Shown piece by piece: positions 7,663-15,109 of a stretch of 64,000 bases of DNA. The translations under genes were made by a program, and so were the position numbers. Positions within the stretch are counted from its first letter, which is position 1. Each line of letters begins with the position of its first letter. The stretch is from CAVUDO01 sp963740255 (GTDB lineage Bacteria; Actinomycetota; Actinomycetes; Mycobacteriales; Cryptosporangiaceae), in assembly GCA_963740255.1 (NCBI GenBank), contig CAVUDO010000002.1:248001-312000 (forward strand), in the 5' to 3' direction. The notes under the pieces were generated by a model. That model was not told the origin of the DNA. It was given only the letters and a program-made list of their open reading frames with translations, and searched no databases.

Positions 7663-9822
7663 ATGTTCGAAGCGATCGGGCGGTTGGCGTTCCGTCGGCG
7701 CCGCATCGTCCTCGCGCTCGCCGTCGCGTTCCTGGCGTTCGCCGGCAGCTGGGGGACCGGGGTGTTCGGGGCCTTAGGCGGCGGCGGGTTCGAGGACCCG
7801 AACAGCGAGTCGGCGAAGGCGGTGGAGGCCGTGACCGCCGAACTCGGCCGGCAGGGCGCCGACGTCGTGGTGCTCTACTCCAGCGACACCCTCACGGTGG
7901 CCGACCCGGCGTTCGAGAAGGCCGTCACGTCCACACTCGCGGCGCTGCCCAAGTCGGACGTTCTGAAGACGGTCACGTTCTACGACACCACGTCCCCGAC
8001 GTTCGTGTCCGCGGACAAGCACAGCACCTTCGCGGTCGTGCAGCTCGCCGGCGCGGACGACGAGGCGCGGGAGGAGACCTTCGCCGAACTCCGGCCCAAG
8101 TTCCAGGCTCCTGGCCTGACTACCAAGCTCGGCGGCCCGGTCGCCGTCGGTGACGACATCAGTTCCCAGGTGGGCGCCGACATCGGCCGGGCCGAGGCGC
8201 TGTCCGGGCCGATCCTGATGGTGCTGCTGGTGATCCTGTTCGGAAGCCTGGTGGCCGCGAGCCTGCCGTTGGTGATCGGGACGCTCGCCGTGCTCGGTTC
8301 CTTCACCGCGCTGCGGGCCATCACCCTGGTCACCGACGTCTCGGTGTTCTCGGTCAACGTGGTCACGCTGCTCGGGCTCGGGCTCGCGATCGACTATGCG
8401 CTGTTCATGGTGAGCCGGTTCAGGGAGGAACTCGCCAACGGGCTCGACGTCGAGAGCGCCATCGTCAAGACCATGAAGACCGCCGGGCGCACGGTGGCCT
8501 TCTCCGGCGTGATCGTGGCGATCTCGCTGTCGGGCCTGCTGCTCTTCCCGCAGGTCTTCCTCCGGTCGATGGGCTACGGCGGAATCGCCGCGGTGCTCGT
8601 CGCGATGATCTCCTCGTTGACCGTGCTGCCCGCGCTGTTCGCCGTGCTGGGAACGCGGGTCAACGCGCTGAGGATCCCGAAGCTCTGGGGCCGTCGCCGG
8701 GCAGCCGCCGCGGAGACCTCGGACAACGGTGCCTGGGCACGGATCGCGCACAGCGTCATGCGTCGCCCGGTGATGTACCTCGTGGTCATCGTGGTGGCGT
8801 TGCTCACCCTGGCCTCGCCGTTCCTAAGGGTGTCCTTCGGCGGGGTCGACACCCGGGTGCTGCCCGCGGCCACCGAGAGCCGGCAGGTCACAGAGTCGGT
8901 CGCGAAGTTCCCCGGTGGCGGCGTGGAGGCCATCGACGTGCTGGTCAAGGGGGCATCCGCTGCCGAGACCGCGTCGCTCATGACCAGCATCCGTGCGGTT
9001 TCCGGGGTGACCGATGCGCGGTCCGGCACCAGCCGTGGTGAAGCGAGCCTGATCGAGGTGCGCCACGGCAAGCCGTCGACCTCGGTGGAGGCACGCAAGA
9101 TCGTCGAGGACGTACGCGCACTTCCCGCGCCGGCCGGAGCCGAGGTACTGGTGGGCGGCAACACCGCCGAACTCGTCGACCTGCTCGACAGCCTCGGATC
9201 GCGCCTGCCGTGGATGGCGCTGCTGGTGGCCCTGGTGACGTTCGTGCTGCTGTTCGTGGCGTTCGGATCGGTGGTGCTGCCGCTCAAGGCCATCGCGATG
9301 AACGTGCTCTCGCTCGGTGCGGCGTTCGGCGTGGTGGTGTGGATCTTCCAGGACGGCCACTTCGCCGACCTGCTCGGCTTCACCGTCACGGGCACCATCG
9401 AGGCCACCCAGCCGATCCTGATGCTCGCCATCATCTTCGGGCTTTCGATGGACTACGAGGTGTTCCTGCTGTCCCGGATCCGGGAGCGGTGGCTCGCCAC
9501 CGGCGACAACACCGTGGCGGTGGCCACCGGCCTGCAGCAGACCGGCCGGATCATCACCAGCGCCGGCCTCCTCCTGATGGTGGTGATCGGGGCGTTCGCG
9601 ACCTCGGGCATCACGTTCATCAAGCTGATCGGGGTCGGCATGGTGGTGGCCATCCTGGTCGACGCCACCGTGGTGCGGGCGCTGCTCGTGCCGGCCACGA
9701 TGCGGCTGCTCGGCTCGGCCAACTGGTGGGCGCCGGGTCCGTTGCGCCGGTTCAGCCGTCCGGACCTGCACGGCGAGGGCGAGGTGGCACCGCCGGTGCT
9801 GGAGGGCGTGGGGAGTCGCTGA
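7663..9822 (+). CDS. MMPL/RND family transporter
   Basis: 719 residues with the MmpL-type arrangement: one N-terminal span (IVLALAVAFLAFAGSWGTGV), an extracytoplasmic domain, a bundle of spans, a second external domain and a second bundle. The signatures GLGLAIDYALFMVSRFREEL and IIFGLSMDYEVFLLSRIRE hold the Asp-Tyr pairs used for proton coupling. The ATG at 7663 follows GGGGAGGAAGTC, a strong ribosome binding site. Actinobacterial relatives export lipids, siderophores or drugs with proton import. Control by the divergent TetR gene through the palindrome at 7591-7605 is likely. The substrate is not evident. Confidence 0.92.
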   Translation: MFEAIGRLAFRRRRIVLALAVAFLAFAGSWGTGVFGALGGGGFEDPNSESAKAVEAVTAELGRQGADVVVLYSSDTLTVADPAFEKAVTSTLAALPKSDVLKTVTFYDTTSPTFVSADKHSTFAVVQLAGADDEAREETFAELRPKFQAPGLTTKLGGPVAVGDDISSQVGADIGRAEALSGPILMVLLVILFGSLVAASLPLVIGTLAVLGSFTALRAITLVTDVSVFSVNVVTLLGLGLAIDYALFMVSRFREELANGLDVESAIVKTMKTAGRTVAFSGVIVAISLSGLLLFPQVFLRSMGYGGIAAVLVAMISSLTVLPALFAVLGTRVNALRIPKLWGRRRAAAAETSDNGAWARIAHSVMRRPVMYLVVIVVALLTLASPFLRVSFGGVDTRVLPAATESRQVTESVAKFPGGGVEAIDVLVKGASAAETASLMTSIRAVSGVTDARSGTSRGEASLIEVRHGKPSTSVEARKIVEDVRALPAPAGAEVLVGGNTAELVDLLDSLGSRLPWMALLVALVTFVLLFVAFGSVVLPLKAIAMNVLSLGAAFGVVVWIFQDGHFADLLGFTVTGTIEATQPILMLAIIFGLSMDYEVFLLSRIRERWLATGDNTVAVATGLQQTGRIITSAGLLLMVVIGAFATSGITFIKLIGVGMVVAILVDATVVRALLVPATMRLLGSANWWAPGPLRRFSRPDLHGEGEVAPPVLEGVGSR

Positions 9823-9840
9823 AGCACTGGCTCCCCGACA

Positions 9841-9888
9841 GACCGGCCGGTCAGACCCCGTGGCGATACGGGGCCTGGCCGGCCGGTC
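9841..9888. terminator. Large hairpin between convergent genes, probable bidirectional terminator
   Basis: An inverted repeat folds into a stem of about 21 pairs with one mismatch and a 6-base loop (GGCGAT at 9862-9867). The outer arms are GACCGGCCGG and CCGGCCGGTC. No U-run follows on either side. It separates the ends of the MMPL gene and the operon coming from the right, so a shared terminator is the simplest reading. Confidence 0.7.
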
Positions 9889-9894
9889 GCGTGC

Positions 9895-10380
9895 CTAGGC
9901 CGGCGCGGTCGACGTGCGCCGCCACGCCAGCCAGAGGAAGTAGACCGACGCGGCGAGCAGGATGGCGTCCTGGAGCAGCGTGAACCAGCTCAGCGGCTGT
10001 CGGGGCGGCATCGACCCGAAGCAGGCGCAGTTGTCCAGCACGAGTCCGCGGGCGTAGGCCTGGACGGCCAGGCCGGCCCAGATCGTGTTGAGGATCGCGA
10101 ACAGCACCGACCAGATCCGGGCGCCGAGGTCGGGCACGAACAGCAGCCACAGCCCGACCGTCCACTCCAGCACGATCAGCGCGGCGGCCAGTTGCGGCTC
10201 GGCGCCCAGGTCGTACCCGCGCAGCGCGTCGACGAAGCCGGGGACGTCGATGCTCTGGGCGTACGCCATCAGCAGGAAGATCCCCGCGTAGATCCGGGGC
10301 GCGACGTGCCGGTTCGGCCGACCGGCCGGGCCGGCGTGGTCGGCGGTCACCGAGGTGGAGGCTCCGGTCGTGGTGGTCAC
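9895..10380 (-). CDS. MauE/DoxX-type redox-associated membrane protein
   Basis: 161 residues with four spans (IYAGIFLLMAYAQSI, AALIVLEWTVGLWLLF, WSVLFAILNTIWAGLAVQAY, LLQDAILLAASVYFLWLAW). Between spans 3 and 4 sits LDNCACFGS; this Cys-x-Cys-Phe-Gly motif marks the MauE branch of the DoxX-like family, associated with thiol or disulfide exchange across the membrane. The start is the GTG at 10380, after CGGAGCACA. It follows the PiT gene by 26 bases and is the last gene of the radical SAM operon. A role in supplying reductant or assembling a redox enzyme is plausible but inferred. Confidence 0.82.
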   Translation of the reverse strand: MTTTTGASTSVTADHAGPAGRPNRHVAPRIYAGIFLLMAYAQSIDVPGFVDALRGYDLGAEPQLAAALIVLEWTVGLWLLFVPDLGARIWSVLFAILNTIWAGLAVQAYARGLVLDNCACFGSMPPRQPLSWFTLLQDAILLAASVYFLWLAWRRTSTAPA

Positions 10381-10406
10381 TGTGCTCCGTTCGTCGTGGA
10401 CAGTCC

Positions 10407-11474
10407 TCAGCGTGCCAGCAGGAAGACCATGGCGGCGACCGCGGCGGCGAACGGCGGCGTCACCAGCCAGGCGATCCCGAAGTCGCGCAGCGTCCTTCCG
10501 TTGAGCCGGGTCAGCGTGAACCCCGGCGCGCCCGCGATCGCCCCGGTGGAAACGTGCGTCGTGGACATCGGCAGCCCGTAGCCCGCGCCGAGCCCCACCA
10601 GCGTCGCGGTGGCGAGGTTGGCGGTGAACCCCTCGCGATGGCTCATCCGGACGACGTCGCAGCCCAGCCGGCGGGCCACCCGCATGCCACCCACGAGCGA
10701 TCCGACCGCCATGGCGGCGGTGACGGTGGCCAGGATCGTCACGAGCGAGAACCCGGCGGGCACCAGCGCGAACGCCCCGATGGCGACGATCTTCGGCGCG
10801 TCGTTCAGGCCACGGGCGAAACCGGTCGCGCCGCTGGTCAGCCAGTGTGCGGCAGTGAGCAGCCGGCCTCCCGGGCGGGGCGAGTCGCAGCTCTCCTGGT
10901 CGCACCGCTCGGCCGGCGTCCGTCCGGTCGCGGCGGGGTCGTCGTCGGTGGTCCCGGCGGCCGCCGGAGCCGAGACCGTGGCCGTGTAGGCCCTGGCGAC
11001 CACCGGGCGGCGACGGGACAGCACGCTCAGCCCCACCGACACGAGGTAGGACACCAGGACCGACAGCAGCAGCGGCAGCGCCACCTTGAGCGCCACGCCG
11101 TTCCACGCCACGGCGTCCCGGGCCAGCAGGACGCCGGCCCCGACCAGCCCGCCGACGAGCGCGTGCGTGGTCGAGACGGGCAGCCGCGCGACGGTCGCCA
11201 GCCCGACCCACGCCGCCGCGCCGGCCAGGACGGCCATGGTGAACGCGACGGTGGGGGCCGCCGTGACGATGCCGGTGGAGAAGAGCTTCGTCATCCGCTC
11301 GGCCAGCACCAGCGAGCACAGGCAGCCGGCGAGGGTGGTGACGGTGCCCCAGAGGATGGCCGTGCGGAACCGGGTGACGCCGGCACCGGCCAGCGTCGCC
11401 ACGCCCTTGGGTACGTCGTTGGCACCGTTGACCGCGGCCATCGCGGCGACGAGCACGAAGACGACGGCGATCAT
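10407..11474 (-). CDS. PiT family inorganic phosphate (anion) transporter
   Basis: 355 residues with both PiT signatures: NGANDVPKG near residue 20 in the first half and RGLNDAPKIVAIG in the second. About ten spans surround a central hydrophilic loop. That loop carries ERCDQESCDSPRPGGR, an unusual pair of cysteines. The family moves phosphate with H+ or Na+; relatives carry sulfate (CysP) or take arsenate by mimicry. The ATG at 11474 overlaps the stop of the methyltransferase gene by four bases (ATGA), so the two are translationally coupled. Its place in a radical SAM operon suggests the anion belongs to that pathway, which is inference. Confidence 0.9.
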   Translation of the reverse strand: MIAVVFVLVAAMAAVNGANDVPKGVATLAGAGVTRFRTAILWGTVTTLAGCLCSLVLAERMTKLFSTGIVTAAPTVAFTMAVLAGAAAWVGLATVARLPVSTTHALVGGLVGAGVLLARDAVAWNGVALKVALPLLLSVLVSYLVSVGLSVLSRRRPVVARAYTATVSAPAAAGTTDDDPAATGRTPAERCDQESCDSPRPGGRLLTAAHWLTSGATGFARGLNDAPKIVAIGAFALVPAGFSLVTILATVTAAMAVGSLVGGMRVARRLGCDVVRMSHREGFTANLATATLVGLGAGYGLPMSTTHVSTGAIAGAPGFTLTRLNGRTLRDFGIAWLVTPPFAAAVAAMVFLLAR

Positions 11475-12271
11475 CGCGGCTTCTCGGCCACGAGCAGTGC
11501 GTAGCCGGCGATGCCCTGGCGGACGGCCGAGGCAGCCTGCGCCGTGAGCTCCCGGGCCCGCGGAAAGTCCACCTCGGCCAGCGCCGGGTTGCTGCCCGCG
11601 ACCAGGGAGAACGCCGCGAGCCGGGCGTCGATCTGGTCGATCATCCGCGCCAGCGCGTCGTCGTGCCGTTCGGTGTGGACGATCCGCAGGCCCGCCCCGG
11701 TCAGGATCTCGGCGTACTCCTCCAGCGGGCGGGCGTCGGCCAGGCAGGCGACCCAGCCCGCGAGCCCGGACAGCTCCCCGTCCAGCCCGCCCGGCCGCAC
11801 CGTCACGTCGGTGAGCCCGAGCCGGCCGCCCGGGCGGAGCACCCGGGCGAGTTCGGCCGCTGCCGTCTGCTTGTCGGGGAACGTGCAGAACGCGCACTCG
11901 CAGACCGCGGCGTCGAACAGCCCGTCCTCGAACGGGATCCGTTCGGCGTCCCCGACCGTGAAGCGGACGTTCGCACCCGTCTCGGCCGCTTTCGCGTTGG
12001 CGTCGGCCACCTGCCGTTCGCCGAGGTCCACGCCGTCGACCTCGGCGCCGAACTCCTGGGCGAGCAGCATCGCGGTGGCGCCCGGGCCGCTGGCAACGTC
12101 CAGCGCGCGCGCGTCCCGTACTCCGGTGAGGTCGGCCAGCCGCCTGGTCAGCGTGAGGCCGCCCGGGTGGTAGGACGGGCCGAGCACCATCGCGACCACG
12201 TCGCTCTGGTAGGCCGCGGCGCAGCAGGCCTTGGTTTCGGCCGCCTGCTCGCGTAGCGCGTCGGTGCTCAC
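11471..12271 (-). CDS. Cys-rich class I SAM-dependent methyltransferase (ArsM-like)
   Basis: 266 residues with SAM motif I ALDVASGPGATA (56-67), motif GDAERIPFEDGLFDAAVCEC and the post-motif RVLRPGGRLGLTDV. Cysteines are many and placed as in arsenite-methyltransferase-like proteins: Cys16-Cys17 (TKACCAAAY), then Cys124, Cys126 and Cys129 (CECAFCTFPD), and Cys176. The segment LGPSYHPGGLTLTRRLA is also typical of that group. The GTG at 12271 overlaps the stop of the radical SAM gene (GTGA). ArsM proper methylates As(III) held by three cysteines; another soft or lipid substrate is possible. Methyltransferase activity is secure, the acceptor is not. Confidence 0.85.
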   Translation of the reverse strand: MSTDALREQAAETKACCAAAYQSDVVAMVLGPSYHPGGLTLTRRLADLTGVRDARALDVASGPGATAMLLAQEFGAEVDGVDLGERQVADANAKAAETGANVRFTVGDAERIPFEDGLFDAAVCECAFCTFPDKQTAAAELARVLRPGGRLGLTDVTVRPGGLDGELSGLAGWVACLADARPLEEYAEILTGAGLRIVHTERHDDALARMIDQIDARLAAFSLVAGSNPALAEVDFPRARELTAQAASAVRQGIAGYALLVAEKPR

Positions 12272-13929
12272 CTGATGCCCTTCCCGACGTTGGTGCTGTC
12301 CGGGGCGATCGGCTTGTCGCCGTTGCCGGTGCCGCCGTTCGCGTCCGGGTCCTTGGCGATCTTCGAGCCGTACGGCGAGAGCTGCAGCGCCGGCTGGATC
12401 GGTGCCGCGTTGGGCACGACGTCGGCGACCTTCACGCCGGACATCTGCTCGCGGACCTGCTCGCGGTATCCCACCGAGTTGTACGCGCAGAACGGGATCA
12501 TCCGGCCGTCCGGCGTGATCTCCTCCACGCAGCACTTCATCAGCTGCTTGACGTTGAGCGTGTACGGGTCCTGGAAGTCCTGGATGACGATCATGAACGC
12601 CTTGTCGGTGACGTCCTTGACCGCCTGCGGCAGGTCGATGCCGCAGGACACGCACTCCAGCTGCTCGGCGGTCAGCGCCAGCTTCTCGTTCACGGTGTCG
12701 GTGCCCATGAACGCCGAAGCGCTCCAGAGCTTCTCCAACGCCTCCCGGACGGCGTAGTCGGGAACCACCCGGTTGGAGACGTAGTCGAGGTAGTCCTCGA
12801 TGTTGATCAGCCGGGGGATCGGCACGACGTTCGTCTCGGGACCGGTGTCGTCGACGAGGAGGTAGGTGATCGAACGGCAGGTGGGGAAGCAGCACGGCAC
12901 CGGGAAGAAGTCGCTGGCCCGGAACCATTCGGGGAGCTGCGCCGCGATCAGGTGGATGATGTCGGAGTTGGTGAGCCGGGTGAGCGGGTCGAACTCGATG
13001 TGCCGGCCGGAGTGGGTGACCGGCTGGAACGCGATCGTGCGGACGGCGGGATGCTCGATGCCGTAGCGGATGATCTCGCCCAGCTCGTCCTCGTTCATCC
13101 CGCGCTCGACAGCGGCGACCAGCGTGACGGTCAGGCCGTTCGCGGCGCAGTTGTCCAGCGCCTTCCGCTTCTGCTCGCGCAGGTCCTTGCCCCGGATCTC
13201 CAGGTGGGTGCGCGGACGGAACCCGTCGAACTGCAGGTAGATGTTGAGCGACTTGCCCTCGCGCCGGTTGCGCTCGCCGAGAGCCGCCGCGAACTTCTTG
13301 TCGCTGGCCAGCCGGATGCCGTTGGTGTTGAGGTTGACCGCCTTGATCCGCTTGGTCTGGGCCAGGTCGATCATCGCCAGGATGTCCTTGTGGATGGTCG
13401 GCTCGCCGCCGGAGTACATGATGACCTCGGCCTCGCCCTCGGCGGCGACGAAGACGTCGAGCATCTTGTCGCACTGTTCGAGCGTGATCGAGTAACCGTC
13501 GGGCTGGTGGCCGGAGTCGGCGAAACAGATCGGACAGTCGAGGTTGCAGTTGGTGTTGACCTCGATGATGCCCAGGCAGGCGTGCTGCTTGTGTTCCGGG
13601 CAGAGTCCACAGTCGCTCGGACAGCCGTCCACGACCTCGGTCTGGAACTGCAGCGGGATCGTGCCGGGCTTGTTGAAGCGGGCCGAGTCGGCGTACATCT
13701 GCGCGTCGCCGTAGACCAGGGCCTCGAACTGGCCGTGTTCCTTGCAGCGCTTGCGCAGGTAGACCTTGTTGTCGCGGATGTTGACCTGGGCGTCGACGAC
13801 CACCTTGCAGATCGGGCAGATGCTCTTGGTGTACTCGACGAACACCTCGTTGCGGTCCTGCTTGCGCGGTGCCGGCTCGGGCGCCGTCGCGGCGCCCTCC
13901 CCGACGTCGATTGTGGAATCCAGCGACAT
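12268..13929 (-). CDS. Radical SAM protein resembling archaeal tetraether lipid synthase (Tes/MJ0619)
   Basis: 553 residues. An N-terminal Cys pair (CPIC at 38-41, Cys62 in KRCKEHG) begins a rubredoxin-like region; Cys103, 107, 110 and 118 follow (GCPSDCGLCPEHKQHACLG). The radical SAM triad C128-x3-C132-x2-C135 lies in CNLDCPICFADSG, with GGEP at 174-177. Further cysteines at 346-351 (CCFPTC), 426-429 (CVSC), 466-467 and 481 (PFCAYNSVGYRE) suggest auxiliary Fe-S clusters. This order matches what I know of Tes, the enzyme that joins archaeal lipid tails by sp3 C-C bonds. ATG at 13929 follows GAGAGGGG. It is the first gene of the operon. Substrate unknown; a bacterial lipid or another unactivated carbon is possible. 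Confidence 0.85.
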   Translation of the reverse strand: MSLDSTIDVGEGAATAPEPAPRKQDRNEVFVEYTKSICPICKVVVDAQVNIRDNKVYLRKRCKEHGQFEALVYGDAQMYADSARFNKPGTIPLQFQTEVVDGCPSDCGLCPEHKQHACLGIIEVNTNCNLDCPICFADSGHQPDGYSITLEQCDKMLDVFVAAEGEAEVIMYSGGEPTIHKDILAMIDLAQTKRIKAVNLNTNGIRLASDKKFAAALGERNRREGKSLNIYLQFDGFRPRTHLEIRGKDLREQKRKALDNCAANGLTVTLVAAVERGMNEDELGEIIRYGIEHPAVRTIAFQPVTHSGRHIEFDPLTRLTNSDIIHLIAAQLPEWFRASDFFPVPCCFPTCRSITYLLVDDTGPETNVVPIPRLINIEDYLDYVSNRVVPDYAVREALEKLWSASAFMGTDTVNEKLALTAEQLECVSCGIDLPQAVKDVTDKAFMIVIQDFQDPYTLNVKQLMKCCVEEITPDGRMIPFCAYNSVGYREQVREQMSGVKVADVVPNAAPIQPALQLSPYGSKIAKDPDANGGTGNGDKPIAPDSTNVGKGIR

Positions 13930-14317
13930 GCCTGGCCCCTCTCGTGGCGGGAAAACGGGCGGACGCGACGCGACTGGTCGGATCAGGGAACCAACCGCCG
14001 TTCACTCAAGGTACGTGCACCGCTACGCATGCGCGCGTCGAACGCCGTACGCTGCTCGACCTTCGTTCGGCGCCGGGGGAGCGGTTCACTCCTACGGTCG
14101 GTTTTCCGTCGCCAGCCGACCCGGCCGATGATCCGTCGGGACCCGCGTGCGGCCACGAACCAGCTGCCGGCCAGCAGTACCTGCCCGCTGACTGCTCGGC
14201 GAGTTGCCGGGCGGTGAGCTATCGCTTGTGGACCTGGCGGCTCGACCCGTCTTGAGCGTGGCCCGCGGGTCGTGGTACTTCGCCGGCGTGGGTCGCTGAA
14301 CGCCGGTGGCCGGGCGG
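13930..14317. other. Intergenic region upstream of the radical SAM operon
   Basis: 388 bases with no convincing gene on either strand. It should hold the promoter of the radical SAM operon and the end of the DUF3817 transcription unit arriving from the right. I see no clear operator palindrome, riboswitch or U-tract terminator. Confidence 0.5.
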
Positions 14318-14644
14318 TCAGGAGCGGGACGGTTGGGCGTCCGTTGCCGTGTGCGCGCGTACAGCCCGGGTCACCCGGCGTTCGGCGGCGAAGGACAGGA
14401 ACGGGACCGTGCCGGCCAGTGCCACCAGCACCATCCGGCCGACACCCCACCGGCACCGCAGCCCCAGGTCGAGGGTGGCGAGCAGGTAGAGGACATAGAG
14501 GAATCCGTGGACCGGGCCGATCGTCTCGACCAGCGTCGGGCTGCCGGCCAGGTACTTCAGCGGCATCGCGACCAGGGCGAGCACCAGCAGGCACACGCCC
14601 ACCACGTACGCGATGACCCGGAAACGGGTCAGTGCCGGAATCAC
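14318..14644 (-). CDS. DUF3817 integral membrane protein
   Basis: 108 residues with three spans. It opens IPALTRFRVIAYVVGVCLLV and contains the conserved MPLKYLAGSPTLVETIGPVHGFLYVLYL block of DUF3817 (given here in parts: MPLKYL, then IGPVHGFLYVLYL). The GTG at 14644 overlaps the stop of the preceding gene (GTGA), so the two are coupled. The family is common in Actinobacteria next to a short membrane protein like the one upstream. Function is unknown. Confidence 0.85.
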   Translation of the reverse strand: MIPALTRFRVIAYVVGVCLLVLALVAMPLKYLAGSPTLVETIGPVHGFLYVLYLLATLDLGLRCRWGVGRMVLVALAGTVPFLSFAAERRVTRAVRAHTATDAQPSRS

Positions 14645-15099
14645 GTCGGGTTCTCCTCGGTGGTCTGCCGGTCCGCGGTGGCGGACGGGTGCCGGTGCTG
14701 GGCGTCGAGTTGGGCGTCGAGTTGGGCGAGGTAGCGGTTGTAGTCGACCAGGGCCTGGTCGGGTTCGGTGACAGGAGGCGAGTCCGGGCGTGACCAGCGG
14801 CGTACCGGTACGGTGCGCCCCGCGGTCGCCGGCCCAGCGTCGTCGCGGGGGGCCGGCGCCGGTCCCGGCGAGTCCACCTCGGCCCGACCGCGCAGCTCGG
14901 CCCGCAGCGTTCGCCACCAGAGGAACACCACGAACGAGGCGAACAGCGGCCATTCCAGCGCATAGGCGACGTTGCGTGCGGTGCCGCCGGCGGCGGCCTC
15001 ACGCAACTGCCACCAGCCGAGCAGCAGGAAGGCCACGACCAGGGCGACGGCCACCGCGTGGCGCACCAGCCAACGCGGGGACAGCAGCACCTGACGCAC
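14641..15099 (-). CDS. Conserved actinobacterial membrane protein (DUF3817 partner)
   Basis: 152 residues. LLSPRWLVRHAVAVALVVAF and NVAYALEWPLFASFVVFLWW are the two spans; the first resembles the start of SURF1-like proteins (SPRWL, GWWQLREA). The C-terminal half is hydrophilic, with DQALVDYNRYLAQLDAQLDA near the end. Relatives are often labelled transcriptional regulator, but no DNA-binding domain is visible. It is coupled to DUF3817 by a GTGA overlap and lies 10 bases after the PBP gene. Confidence 0.75.
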   Translation of the reverse strand: MRQVLLSPRWLVRHAVAVALVVAFLLLGWWQLREAAAGGTARNVAYALEWPLFASFVVFLWWRTLRAELRGRAEVDSPGPAPAPRDDAGPATAGRTVPVRRWSRPDSPPVTEPDQALVDYNRYLAQLDAQLDAQHRHPSATADRQTTEENPT

Positions 15100-15109
15100 G
15101 CTGTCGAGG

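Noticed and set aside
7774..8751. Minus-strand frame opposite the MMPL gene
   Set aside because: Overlaps strong MMPL motifs on the other strand; His/Arg/Asp-rich product of no family.
14641..15099. Transcriptional regulator label for the DUF3817 partner
   Set aside because: Two membrane spans and no DNA-binding motif are visible.
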